A DNA stretch of 64,000 nt from Paenibacillus pasadenensis (GTDB lineage Bacteria > Bacillota > Bacilli > Paenibacillales > Paenibacillaceae). The translations under genes were made by a program, and so were the position numbers. The notes beneath the pieces were generated by a model. It was not told the DNA's origin and searched no databases. It saw only the letters and a program-made list of their open reading frames with translations. The stretch lies in the NCBI RefSeq assembly GCF_023715725.1, contig NZ_JAMBOT010000011.1, forward strand, positions 47,681-111,680. The letters are read 5' to 3'. The number at the start of each line of letters is the position of its first letter. The first letter of the stretch is position 1. Below are positions 36,116 through 44,636 of this stretch, piece by piece.

Positions 36116-37123
36116 GTGAAAATGAACCAATTCAAGTTATACCGGCTTACGATTCTGCTTATAGCGGCAGGAATATTAACTACGGCCTGTTCCACTTCCA
36201 ACGGTGCAGACACGCCAAGTCCAAACCCATCCGTACCGTCTTCTGTCAGCCCTGCGGCAAGCGGCGATTCATCCGCCAGCACAAGGACGGTTCAGGATGC
36301 AAACGGCAGCGTTGAAATTCCTGCCAATCCGCAGCGGATCGTTGATTTGGCTGGCCTTGCTGAACCGCTGCTCTTTTTAGGGCATAAGCCGATTGCGACC
36401 ACGACCACCTATAACAATGAGCTTCCGGCAGAACTCGCGAAACAGCTGCCGGATACAAAACCGCTCGATTACATGAATTACGACATCGAGCAAATTGCGG
36501 AGCTCGATCCGGACCTCATCCTTATTTATACGTTACAGGCCGACAAGATTGAATCTTTCCAAAAGATTGCGCCTACCGTTGTGCTGCCAGTGACGGAGAA
36601 GTGGCAGGATAGTCTCACTGTGCTCGGAGGCGTTTTGAACGCAGAGGAGCAGATGGCTGGCTGGATGGCTGATTTTTCAAAGAGCGCCAAACAGCTGCAG
36701 GAAAAGATTTTGGCTGAAACCGGCGATGAGACATTTGCTCTTCTTGAAATGCGGGGCAAAACGATGATTATGCATGACGAAAGTTTTGGCCCGGGCGCTT
36801 TATTTTTTAACGAATTGAAGCTTCCGCTGCCCAAAGGAGCGTCTGCTGCTGAAAAGGCTGCTGCAGCGTCGCAGGTCAGCCGGGATTTAAACATGGAAGG
36901 TTTGCTTGCGTATAACCCTGACCACGTATTTGTTAGCGGACCGGAAACATTTATGGAAGATATGAAAAAGGATCCGATCTGGACAAAGCTGAAAGCCTAC
37001 CAAAAAAATCAGATTTATTTTATTGACGAAGAGACGCTCCAAACCTACGGATACGGCGAATTCGGATGGCCCCGCATGCTCTCCCTGATTGAAACGCAGC
37101 TTCTGGGGGGAGGAGCCAAGTGA
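36116..37123 (+). CDS. Iron-siderophore ABC transporter substrate-binding lipoprotein
   Basis: The 335-residue lipoprotein has a signal peptide ending in the lipobox LTTAC (Cys about 25), a Ser/Pro-rich linker, then a class III (BtuF/FecB-type) periplasmic-binding fold: VEIPANPQRIVDLAGLAEPLLFLG, YDIEQIAELDPDLILIY and the C-terminal AYQKNQIYFIDEE. It binds a ferric siderophore on the outer face of the membrane. GTG 36116 suits the GGGGGA site; ATG 36122 is an alternative. No permease or ATPase is nearby, so it must use a transporter encoded elsewhere. It overlaps the nitroreductase gene by 4 bases (GTGA). Confidence 0.92.
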   Translation: MKMNQFKLYRLTILLIAAGILTTACSTSNGADTPSPNPSVPSSVSPAASGDSSASTRTVQDANGSVEIPANPQRIVDLAGLAEPLLFLGHKPIATTTTYNNELPAELAKQLPDTKPLDYMNYDIEQIAELDPDLILIYTLQADKIESFQKIAPTVVLPVTEKWQDSLTVLGGVLNAEEQMAGWMADFSKSAKQLQEKILAETGDETFALLEMRGKTMIMHDESFGPGALFFNELKLPLPKGASAAEKAAAASQVSRDLNMEGLLAYNPDHVFVSGPETFMEDMKKDPIWTKLKAYQKNQIYFIDEETLQTYGYGEFGWPRMLSLIETQLLGGGAK

Positions 37124-37677
37124 GCATCTCCAGTTTGATCAAAGAGCGGCGGACGATTCGCAATTTTAACGGAGAGACGTTAGCGTATGAGACTATACTT
37201 GAGCTGCTGGAGACCGCCGTATGGGCGCCTAATCACCAGCTTCGGGAGCCATGGAGGTTTATTTACATCCGCCCGGAAAAAAAACGAGCCATGGTTGAAT
37301 GCAAAATGGAGATTATAGGTGAAACGACACGGCTTCGGAATGCTTCGCCAGAGCAGACGAAACGTTTTATGGAAAAAGGGGAGCAAGTTCCGGGTTATCT
37401 CGCCGTTGTTATGCCAGAGGATGCCAGACAAAGGCAGCGCGAGGATGATTACGCTGCTGTATGCTGCCTGATTCAAAATCTGCAGCTGGCTGCGTGGGAC
37501 AGGGAAATAGGCGTCCTGTGGGGAACCGAGGAGTACCTTCATCACCCGAAGTTCAGGAGATTTTTAGGCGTTACCCCCGGAGAAAAGGTAGTGGGGCTGC
37601 TCTACATGGGCTATTTTGACCAAGCGCCCAAGCCAAGCGAGCGAATTTCTGCTGAGCATAAAATGACCGTGATCTAG
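37120..37677 (+). CDS. Nitroreductase-family flavoprotein coupled to the siderophore-binding protein
   Basis: The 185-residue protein has the nitroreductase opening ISSLIKERRTIRNFNGE (FMN-binding Arg pair), AVWAPNHQLREPWRF, and AVCCLIQNLQLAAWDREIGVLWGTEEY. These FMN enzymes use NAD(P)H. Its GTG start sits inside the stop of the siderophore-binding gene, so the two are co-translated and should both be Fur-regulated. The context suggests a role in iron release from, or redox handling of, the siderophore. That is inference; the family mostly reduces quinones and nitro compounds. Confidence 0.87.
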   Translation: MSISSLIKERRTIRNFNGETLAYETILELLETAVWAPNHQLREPWRFIYIRPEKKRAMVECKMEIIGETTRLRNASPEQTKRFMEKGEQVPGYLAVVMPEDARQRQREDDYAAVCCLIQNLQLAAWDREIGVLWGTEEYLHHPKFRRFLGVTPGEKVVGLLYMGYFDQAPKPSERISAEHKMTVI

Positions 37678-37688
37678 GCGAGACTCTG

Positions 37689-37728
37689 CATCCCATCGAG
37701 CGTTTAGCTCGGCGGGATGTTTTTTTTA
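37689..37728 (+). terminator. Terminator of the iron operon
   Basis: CATCCC at 37689 and GGGATG close a stem that continues with CGAGC/GCTCG around GTTTA, followed by eight T residues. Confidence 0.85.
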
Positions 37729-37939
37729 AAATTTTTCCGCCGGTTATTCGGAGCATCCTCTTCTTCTATCCATAGTCTGCTACTCCTGACTGGTTAGGCC
37801 TTTCCTCCCATTATTTATTAATTGGATGCCTGCTTCCGACCGAAGATATAAGTATATGTTTTTATTTGCACCGCATGCGTCCGTAGTCCCAAGGAGGGCG
37901 AAGCCGCGCCGCCTGACGAATTGGAGGATTGGATGTTCC

Positions 37940-39493
37940 ATGATTATGACCGCATCCTGTTTGATTGCGGCTTTTGTGCCGATCGCTCTTGCACTGCTGG
38001 TGTTCCGGTACCGGCAAGTTCCGGGCACCAATCTTTATGTTGTGCTGGCCTTGCTGTCCGCTCTGTTCAGCTTCAGCATTTTGATGCAGTACATTATGCC
38101 GGAGTACGAGGCCAAGCTGTTTTGGCGCAATGTCGCTAAAATCCCGATTTTTATGTTCCCGGTCGTAGGCTTGATCCTGTCCCTGATATATGCCGGCCTG
38201 GAACGCTGGATCCGCCACTGGCTGATTACGCTGATGTGCCTTGTTTCATCGATGGCAATTGTGCTCTTTTTTACGAATGACACCCATCAATTAATGAGAA
38301 CGATGATTTTCACGGAAAGCGCCGATTTGATCGGCATTCAGAGAACGAACCTGAACAGCGTTTTTCTTGCCTATGCTCTTTTGCTGCATTTATTTGGAGC
38401 GGCTTTTCTGCTAAAGGCGTCAACGGTGGAGTGCGGCCGCCGCCGGGTTCAGCTTCTGCTGCTGTCCACGGCGATGCTGCTGCCAATTATTTCACTGTGC
38501 ATGAACATGATTTACCCGGAGGTGTCTACGGGTGCTGCAGGCGTTATTTTATTTTCTCAGTTTCCTTCATGCCTGCTTCTGTTCTGGGCTTTGTACCGTC
38601 ATCAGGTGCTGCATATCGTCCCGTTCGCGCGCAACAAGCTGATTGAGATGATGAAGGAAGGTATTATCGTATTGGATTCGGAGCAGCGGATTATGGACTA
38701 TAACCCGGCTGCGTCAAGCATTCTCGCCAGGGCTGGAGGGATAGAGCCGGGCAATTGGACGGCGCTTCCGCTGCCGAAACTGCTGCCAAGCGCAGCTGCG
38801 TGGCTCGAAGCGCATGAAAGCCGAAGCGAGATGTATGTGGAGCTGCCGTTCGGAAACGGGGAGGATGACCCCAATCAGGCGTGGCTGGCCATTACGGTTA
38901 CGCCGCTTATATCCGGGCAAGGAATTTATTACGGCAGCTTATCGGTCATTTCCGACATCACCGGAACGAAAAAGCTGGAGCAGGACTTAAGGAGAAGGGC
39001 GTCCACGGACGGTCTGACCGGAATTTACAACCGCGCCGGGTTCATGGAACGGGCCCAGCGGCAGCTGTCTCTTTGCGCGGAGGAAGAGGAAACGTTCAGT
39101 CTGCTGCTGCTTGATTTGGATTTTTTCAAACGAATCAACGATGAGCACGGACATCAGAGCGGCGATCAAGCGTTGAAAGGATTTGTGGAGGCGGTGCAAA
39201 AGGTCGTTGTACACCGCGCCATGTTCGGCCGAGTCGGCGGGGAGGAATTCGCCATAGCTCTCCCCGGCAGCGACGTAACGCAGGCGAAGGAAATTGCGGA
39301 GCAAATCCGCAACTCGGTGCTCGACTCCTCCATGAAGCTGGAGGACGGGCAGGAGCTGCAGCTCACCGTCAGCATCGGCGGCGCGAGCCAGTCTTCCTAC
39401 GTGAAGGAGGACAGCTTTCAAAAGCTGTACGCCGAGGCGGATCAAGCCTTGTACCGTGCCAAGCGGGGGGGTCGCAACAAGGTAAGTTTTTAA
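37940..39493 (+). CDS. Membrane-bound diguanylate cyclase (7TM, PAS, GGDEF)
   Basis: The 517-residue protein has seven or so membrane spans (residues 5-225, similar to the N-terminal 7TM region of some histidine kinases), a PAS domain (about 235-360, EGIIVLDSEQRIMDYNPAASSIL) and a GGDEF domain (about 365-517) with STDGLTGIYNRAGF, LLLLDLDFFKRINDEHGH and the signature RVGGEEF. The GGEEF form is catalytically competent, so it should make c-di-GMP. I see no RxxD inhibitory site five residues before GGEEF (sequence there is HRAMFGRV), so product inhibition may be absent. ATG 37940 has GGAGG 12 bases upstream; the in-frame ATG at 37826 adds a polar, non-conserved segment. Confidence 0.92.
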   Translation: MIMTASCLIAAFVPIALALLVFRYRQVPGTNLYVVLALLSALFSFSILMQYIMPEYEAKLFWRNVAKIPIFMFPVVGLILSLIYAGLERWIRHWLITLMCLVSSMAIVLFFTNDTHQLMRTMIFTESADLIGIQRTNLNSVFLAYALLLHLFGAAFLLKASTVECGRRRVQLLLLSTAMLLPIISLCMNMIYPEVSTGAAGVILFSQFPSCLLLFWALYRHQVLHIVPFARNKLIEMMKEGIIVLDSEQRIMDYNPAASSILARAGGIEPGNWTALPLPKLLPSAAAWLEAHESRSEMYVELPFGNGEDDPNQAWLAITVTPLISGQGIYYGSLSVISDITGTKKLEQDLRRRASTDGLTGIYNRAGFMERAQRQLSLCAEEEETFSLLLLDLDFFKRINDEHGHQSGDQALKGFVEAVQKVVVHRAMFGRVGGEEFAIALPGSDVTQAKEIAEQIRNSVLDSSMKLEDGQELQLTVSIGGASQSSYVKEDSFQKLYAEADQALYRAKRGGRNKVSF

Positions 39494-39699
39494 GTCTAAG
39501 CCGAACAGCGCCGACTTCTCTTTCATCAGTTATTGTTTTCATGCCGACTGGGGCTTCCTAAGCTCAATTCGGCTTTTTTGGACATCGTTGAAACCGAGCG
39601 GAAGATGCTGGACTTGACCCCCGCATCACAAGAGGGGGAAAATAAGGGAAAGGCTGAAACTGCTGCCTAGACAGCGAGACCGATGAAGGAGGGATTGCC

Positions 39700-40698
39700 G
39701 TGCATTTCAGAGCGCTGATGGTAGACCGTCGGGATGAGGATGTGGAAGCATTCGTTCAGACCGTTGAAGAGGCCCGGCTGCCGGAAGGGGAGCTTCTCGT
39801 CAAGGTGGCTTATTCCAGCATTAACTATAAGGATGCGCTGGCGCTTGAGCCGGATGGCAGAATTGTAAGCCGTTATCCTCATATTCCAGGAATCGACGGC
39901 GCAGGCGAAGTGATGAAAAGCTCGGATAAAAGGGTGAAGCCCGGCAGCAAAGTCATCGTGACGGGGTACGGCTTCGGCGTAAGCCAGCACGGCGGCTATG
40001 CTGAATTCGCCCGCATTCCCGCTGAATGGGCGGTGCCGCTGCCCAAGGGCCTTAGCGAGCGTGAAGCGATGGCGCTGGGCACCGCAGGTTTAACGGCGGC
40101 AATGTCGGTGCAAAAGCTGCAGGACAACGGCGTTTCGCCTTCGTCCGGGCCGGTTGTTGTAACGGGCGCAAGCGGCGGCGTTGGCACGCTGGCCATATCG
40201 ATGCTGGCCCGGCTCGGCTATGAGGTGGAGGCGGTATCGGGCAAGGAGGAGGCGCAGGCCCGCCTGCTGGAGCTTGGGGCAGCGCGTGTGCTGCCCCGCG
40301 AGGAGCTGCTTCCGGAGGAAGCCAGGCCGCTGGACAAGCAGCGCTGGTCCGGCGCGGTGGACTGCGTCGGCGGCCCGATGCTCGCTTGCATTCTGAGCCG
40401 GATGAAGTACGGCGGCGCCGTGGCAGCATGCGGATTGACAGGCGGGGCGGATTTGCCGGCCAGCGTGTTTCCGTTTATTTTACGGGGCGTCGGCTTGCAC
40501 GGCATTGATTCGGTGTGGGCTCCGCGGGAGCTGCGGCTGCGGCTTTGGAAACGGATGGCGGGTGATTTGAAGCCGCGGCAGCTGGAGCAGCTGGTCTCGG
40601 AGATCGGGTTGGCCGAGGTGCCGGGGGCGGCCAAGGAGCTGCTGCGCGGAGCCTCGTCCGGGCGCAAAGTTGTGTCGCTGATGAAGGACAAAGAGTAA
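39700..40698 (+). CDS. YhdH/AcuI-family NADPH-dependent quinone/acryloyl-CoA oxidoreductase
   Basis: The 332-residue MDR-superfamily enzyme lacks zinc ligands. It has the YhdH/AcuI pattern: FRALMVDR at the start, VAYSSINYKDALAL, HIPGIDGAGEV, ALGTAGLTAAMSV, the Rossmann motif VVVTGASGGVGTLAISML, and the C-terminal GIDSVWAPRELRLRLWKRMA. AcuI members reduce acryloyl-CoA to propionyl-CoA with NADPH. GAAGGAGGG precedes GTG 39700. It stands alone, with a strong terminator. Confidence 0.92.
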   Translation: MHFRALMVDRRDEDVEAFVQTVEEARLPEGELLVKVAYSSINYKDALALEPDGRIVSRYPHIPGIDGAGEVMKSSDKRVKPGSKVIVTGYGFGVSQHGGYAEFARIPAEWAVPLPKGLSEREAMALGTAGLTAAMSVQKLQDNGVSPSSGPVVVTGASGGVGTLAISMLARLGYEVEAVSGKEEAQARLLELGAARVLPREELLPEEARPLDKQRWSGAVDCVGGPMLACILSRMKYGGAVAACGLTGGADLPASVFPFILRGVGLHGIDSVWAPRELRLRLWKRMAGDLKPRQLEQLVSEIGLAEVPGAAKELLRGASSGRKVVSLMKDKE

Positions 40699-40706
40699 TC
40701 TTACAA

Positions 40707-40754
40707 AGAAAAGCCATGGAGGCGCGGCAGCTGCCGTACCTCCATGGCTTTTCT
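40707..40754. terminator. Strong terminator of the MDR gene, symmetric
   Basis: A perfect 16-bp inverted repeat (AGAAAAGCCATGGAGG at 40707-40722 with its complement at 40739-40754). It also faces the convergent GNAT gene. Confidence 0.85.
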
Positions 40755-40874
40755 GTTGGGCTCAGAGCTGGAGTTGGGGTCGAACAGAAGCGGCAGCTGA
40801 GCCGGGAGTTCAGTCCGCTTGCGCGTTATTGGTGCTTGCCGCCGCCGGCAGGCTGGGGGCTTTTTGCCGGCAGC

Positions 40875-41387
40875 CTAAACCTTTCGGCCGACAAACACCA
40901 GATCGCGTTCGATCCCGTCAAGCACAGCCACAGCGGGCATACGTCCCCATATTTCAAAGCCATGCCGCTGGAACAGGCGAATGCTCGGCTCGTTATGCCC
41001 GAAGACAAGACCGACCAAGGAATGAATGCCAAGCTCCGGACATGCCTTCATCGCTCGCTGAAGCAGCAGTCCGCCCACTCCTTGCCCGCGCAGCTGGGGC
41101 GAGAGATAAATGCTGACCTCCGCCGTACCGTTGTAAGCGGCTCGCGGGTGAAAGGATTGAAAGCTTAGCCATGCGGACACGGTCCCGGACCCGTCTTTAA
41201 GCACCCAGAGCGGACGGAAATCCGGCGAATGCTCGGTAAACCACTGCTGGCGGTCTGCAGGCGTCACCGGCTCCAGATCGGCGGTAACCATTCGTCCGGC
41301 TATCGTTGTATTGTAGATGTCGACGATGCCCGGCAGGTCCTCCGGCGTCGCATCCATTAAGGTATAGTCAAGCAGCGGTTCGTTCAT
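40875..41387 (-). CDS. GNAT N-acetyltransferase, phosphinothricin acetyltransferase-like
   Basis: The 170-residue enzyme has the GNAT fold. The pattern DATPEDLPGIVDIYN at the start, TAEVSIYLSPQLRGQGVGGLLLQRAM (acetyl-CoA pyrophosphate loop RGQGVG) and LVGLVFGHNEPSIRLFQRHGFEIWG is that of the Pat/YncA group, which acetylates amines such as phosphinothricin, methionine sulfoximine or other amino-acid analogues. The start ATG 41387 has a moderate GAGAGGA site at 13 bases. Actual substrate unknown. Confidence 0.88.
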   Translation of the reverse strand: MNEPLLDYTLMDATPEDLPGIVDIYNTTIAGRMVTADLEPVTPADRQQWFTEHSPDFRPLWVLKDGSGTVSAWLSFQSFHPRAAYNGTAEVSIYLSPQLRGQGVGGLLLQRAMKACPELGIHSLVGLVFGHNEPSIRLFQRHGFEIWGRMPAVAVLDGIERDLVFVGRKV

Positions 41388-41485
41388 ACGGCAGCAGCAT
41401 CCTCTCGGTTGTTTTCCACTACCGCTATCGTAGCATGAACAATCGAGCTCAAGCTATACGGTTCTAGTTATACAGGGGAGGCAGC

Positions 41486-41520
41486 TCAAAAAGCCCGCTT
41501 CCCTCCAGGAGAGGGCGGGC
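41486..41520 (-). terminator. Terminator after the small basic protein gene
   Basis: GCCCGC (41493-41498) and GCGGGC (41515-41520) enclose a CCTC-rich loop; on the minus strand TTTTTGAG follows. Confidence 0.68.
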
Positions 41521-41539
41521 GGGCCGGACAAAGGGGACC

Positions 41540-41701
41540 TTAGGACTGCTCTCCGTTGCTGGATTCGGCTGATGCTCCTGCTGCGGGCACGCTTCCAATC
41601 TCGTCGGCATATTCCTCCAGCGACTTGATTTTACCGTGCGGATTCTGATGCTGCTTGCGCTGTTTCCAGTTGCTTTCGCGTCGGCGTTTTGCTGTGCTCA
41701 T
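41540..41701 (-). CDS. Small basic protein, 53 residues (DUF6254-like)
   Basis: The product has a Lys/Arg-rich N-terminal half (STAKRRRESNWKQRKQHQNP, then HGKIKSLEEYADE) and an Ala/Ser-rich acidic tail. The RKQxQxPHGKxKSxEE pattern resembles small Bacillus proteins grouped as DUF6254; this is from memory and not verified. AAGGAGGGG precedes ATG 41701 at 5 bases, which favours this start over one at 41767. The gene has its own terminator. Function unknown. Confidence 0.72.
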   Translation of the reverse strand: MSTAKRRRESNWKQRKQHQNPHGKIKSLEEYADEIGSVPAAGASAESSNGEQS

Positions 41702-41804
41702 GGGGTCCCCTCCTTCCTGTGAACTAGAGTGGGCGAAGAAGGGGGTTCCTATGCAGGTTGGAAACAAAACGCCATGCTTCTACCCCGGGGCAAAGAGGCG
41801 GTGG

Positions 41805-42701
41805 TCAGCCTAAGCCGACCCAGTCGCTGCCGGCCGTTTTGTCCCAGCGGCTGCGGATGGACACATAGGCCTCTTCGTCCAAGCGTGAGGCTTCGCGCAG
41901 CATAGAGGCATTTTCCGACCAGCGTCCGGGTTTAGTCGTGCCCACGATGGCGGTGTGCACTGCCTCCGGCGTCAGTGCAAAACGCAGCGCCGTACGAACC
42001 GACTCCTCCGCGTTATCCTTGAGGAAAGGGTAGTCGAGCTTTTGCAGCCGTTCCCAATAAGGTTTGGCATATTCGCTTTTGGGCTCTGAGCCGCCAAGCC
42101 AGGCGACGTTGGCAACGGGACGTTTAATCGTCACTCCCATGCCTTTATCGCGGGCGAGCGGGAGCGTTAGCGTGGCAGCCTCCTGATCCGCAATGTTGAA
42201 CGAGGTCATAAGCGAATCGAACAGGCCGCTTTCCACCGCGTAACGCGCCGCCTTATGGTCGCCGCTATAACCGATATAACGGGTTTTGCCCTTTTTTTTG
42301 GCCCTCAGCAGCACCTCAATGACATCGCCGCGTTTTAAAACCTCTTCCGAACAGCTGTGCAGGTGAATCATATCCACGGCGTCCGTTCTCAGCCTTTTCA
42401 AGCTGCGATCGATGCTTTGCTCCAGCATGGCGGGGGACCAGTCCTCGCCTTCGAGCTCCTTTGCATGGCCGCATTTGGTGAACAGATAATAGTCCTGCCG
42501 CCGCCCGCTGACGGCTCGTCCGATCAGCTCCTCGCTGTCCCCATAACACTCGGCTGTATCGATCAGATTCAGCCCTGCATCCAGCGCGCTGGAGAGCAGC
42601 TGCTCCACGACGGACAGCGAAACGCCGCTTTGAATTTCAGAGCCTCCAAAGCCAAGCGCGCTAACCTCCATGTCGGTCGATCCGTACCGCCTGCGTTCCA
42701 T
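41805..42701 (-). CDS. Aldo/keto reductase
   Basis: The 298-residue enzyme has the AKR barrel motifs: MERRRYGSTDMEVSALGFGG at the start, the catalytic Asp and Tyr in LIDTAECYGDSE, Lys in FTKCG, His in MIHLHS, and IVGTTKPG for NADPH binding near the end. It reduces aldehydes or ketones with NADPH in the cytosol. AGGAG lies 12 bases before ATG 42701. It follows the PPK2 gene on the same strand by about 80 bp, so the two may be co-transcribed, without an evident functional link. Confidence 0.9.
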   Translation of the reverse strand: MERRRYGSTDMEVSALGFGGSEIQSGVSLSVVEQLLSSALDAGLNLIDTAECYGDSEELIGRAVSGRRQDYYLFTKCGHAKELEGEDWSPAMLEQSIDRSLKRLRTDAVDMIHLHSCSEEVLKRGDVIEVLLRAKKKGKTRYIGYSGDHKAARYAVESGLFDSLMTSFNIADQEAATLTLPLARDKGMGVTIKRPVANVAWLGGSEPKSEYAKPYWERLQKLDYPFLKDNAEESVRTALRFALTPEAVHTAIVGTTKPGRWSENASMLREASRLDEEAYVSIRSRWDKTAGSDWVGLG

Positions 42702-42779
42702 TGCTTCATCACTCTCCTGTTGTCATATAATTCAGGAAATTTACCCCATGCTCCGCAGGTTTGAACCTGGAGAAGCGGT

Positions 42780-43628
42780 CTAAGTTGTTGCCGCTTCTCC
42801 TTTTTTGGTCCCGTTCTGAGCCAGATCGTCCAAATTCAATGAGACGCTTAGTTCGGGTGTAGGATAATGCAAGTTCAGTTTTTCCAGTTCTTCCACGATC
42901 AATCGCAGCACCAAATAATTCCGGTACCAGCGGTTGTTGGAGGGGATAATCTGCCACGGGCATTGATTGGTCGCAGTGCGGTTTATCGCATCCTCATAGG
43001 CGGCGGTGTAGGCTTTCCAATGGTTGCGCTCCTCCAGGTCGGAGGGATCGAATTTCCACAGCTTTTCGGGAGTTTCCATGCGTTCACGAATCTTTTGCAG
43101 CTGGAATTCGGGCGAGATATGCAAAAAGAATTTCATCACCACAATGTTCTGGGAGTACAGCATTTCCTCAAAATGACGAATGGACTTCAAACGCCGCCGC
43201 GCCTCCTTGTCGCCGATGCTGCCGTGAACGCGGGTAATCAGCGTTTCCTCGTAGTAGGAGCGGTTAAAGGCGGTCATATATCCCCGGGCAGGGACGCTGC
43301 GATGGGCTCTCCACAGGAAGTCGTGCCGCGCTTCCTCCTCGGTTGGTTTTTTAAAGCTGTAGGCCCGGAAGCCGGATGGATTGATGCCCCGGAATACTTT
43401 TTTAATCACGCCGTCCTTACCGCTGCAATCCATGCCTTGGAATATAACCAGCACTCCATGGGACTGTGAAGCAAACAGACGGTCCTGCTGCTCCTCCAGC
43501 CGTTCCAGAAGCCCGTTGTATTCGTTCTGAATATCGTCTTTGCCCTTAAAGCCGCCGGTATCCTCAGGATCAAAAGCCTTCAGCTTTAGCTTGGAATCGC
43601 TGCCCAGCCGGTATCGGTCTATGTTCAC
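42780..43628 (-). CDS. Polyphosphate kinase 2 (PPK2) family protein
   Basis: The 283-residue protein shows the PPK2 pattern: Walker A VIFQGMDCSGKDGVIKK, FRAYSFKKPTEEEARHDFLWR, FNRSYYEETLITRVHG and the C-terminal NRWYRNYLVLRLIVEEL. Enzymes of this type move phosphate between polyphosphate and nucleotides, mostly phosphorylating AMP or nucleoside diphosphates from polyP. I place the start at GTG 43628 because AGGAGGG stands 6 bases before it; ATG 43661, 33 bases upstream, would put this ribosome site inside the gene. Subclass (I, II or III) cannot be told by eye. Confidence 0.92.
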   Translation of the reverse strand: MNIDRYRLGSDSKLKLKAFDPEDTGGFKGKDDIQNEYNGLLERLEEQQDRLFASQSHGVLVIFQGMDCSGKDGVIKKVFRGINPSGFRAYSFKKPTEEEARHDFLWRAHRSVPARGYMTAFNRSYYEETLITRVHGSIGDKEARRRLKSIRHFEEMLYSQNIVVMKFFLHISPEFQLQKIRERMETPEKLWKFDPSDLEERNHWKAYTAAYEDAINRTATNQCPWQIIPSNNRWYRNYLVLRLIVEELEKLNLHYPTPELSVSLNLDDLAQNGTKKGEAATT

Positions 43629-43733
43629 GGATATCCCTCCTGGCATGTTAAAATCATCCATACGGATAGTTTACCCTCAAATCGTTCAAATCCTGCTTGG
43701 TCACCCTAGTATGCGAAAAAAGGATGTGGGCGC

Positions 43734-44507
43734 ATGAAAGAAATTTGGGCGCAGAGCGGCGGCGTGCAAATTCACGGATTGGACAGCGGTGCGGATGAAA
43801 GCTCGAGGGGAATGCTGCCGCTAATGATTTGCCCCGGCTTATCGATGTCGGCAGAAGAATATATTCCATTCATGGAGCTTATGACGCCAAGGCGCTGTAT
43901 CGTGCTTAGCTTTCGAGGGCGAGGACAGAGCGCAACTCCTGAATCGGGCTACACGCTGGAGGAGCATTTGGAAGATGTAATAGCCATTCGGGAGGCGGCC
44001 CAGCTTGAACGATATCATCTATATGGATACTCCCGGGGTGTCTCTTATGCACTGGCATTGGCCCGTAATGAGCCGGAACGTATCCAATCCTTGATGCTGC
44101 TTGACTATCCGCCTGTTCATCTCCGCATGACCCGTGAATGGGCGGAGGGGTACATTAACGATTATTTAATCCCGTCCGGCAGGACAAAATTTATAAGACC
44201 GGAGGCTGTTTGGGGGATTCAGCGTGAGTCAGATGACCGTCTCATTGCTCCGCCAGCCGAGCTGCCGCAGCTTGTGATGCGCGGTCTGCTGGAGGGATCG
44301 CTTTTGCCAGACGATAAGCTGGAGCTATATTTAAGCAGGTCGGAAGAGGCGGAAGTTAGGGCCGCAGCTCAGCAGAAAGTCCAAGGACAGCGGCAAATGG
44401 AAGTACGCCATTTTCCATACTCGGCACATGACGTTTTCAGAACGGAACCTGATGCTCTTGCCTCCGCTGTTAGGGAATGGATGAATAGATATGATGTTCA
44501 GCCTTAA
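43734..44507 (+). CDS. Alpha/beta hydrolase
   Basis: The 257-residue protein has an alpha/beta-hydrolase fold: oxyanion region LMICPGLSMSAEEY, FRGRGQSATP, nucleophile elbow LYGYSRGVSYALALA (Ser in GYSRG) and C-terminal His in YSAHDVF. No signal peptide. A role in ester, lactone or thioester cleavage is typical, but the substrate is unknown. AAAGGATG lies 10 bases before ATG 43734. It is divergent from the PPK2 gene and 129 bp before the alarmone synthetase. Confidence 0.88.
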   Translation: MKEIWAQSGGVQIHGLDSGADESSRGMLPLMICPGLSMSAEEYIPFMELMTPRRCIVLSFRGRGQSATPESGYTLEEHLEDVIAIREAAQLERYHLYGYSRGVSYALALARNEPERIQSLMLLDYPPVHLRMTREWAEGYINDYLIPSGRTKFIRPEAVWGIQRESDDRLIAPPAELPQLVMRGLLEGSLLPDDKLELYLSRSEEAEVRAAAQQKVQGQRQMEVRHFPYSAHDVFRTEPDALASAVREWMNRYDVQP

Positions 44508-44636
44508 CTGGAATTAATGGGATGCTGGAGCAGAACCAATCAGTGGACTGAGCGTTTTTTTGAAATCTGCCTGCTAACTGTGAGATGATAAGGGGGATAA
44601 AGAAGCGGCCTTACCGGCCGGGCAAAGGAGCCCATT

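Noticed and set aside
42768..42808. Plus-strand terminator-like hairpin GGAGAAGCGG/CCGCTTCTCC followed by TTTTTT
   Set aside because: It overlaps the 3' codons of the minus-strand PPK2 gene, and no plus-strand gene precedes it; the T-run is on the wrong strand for PPK2.
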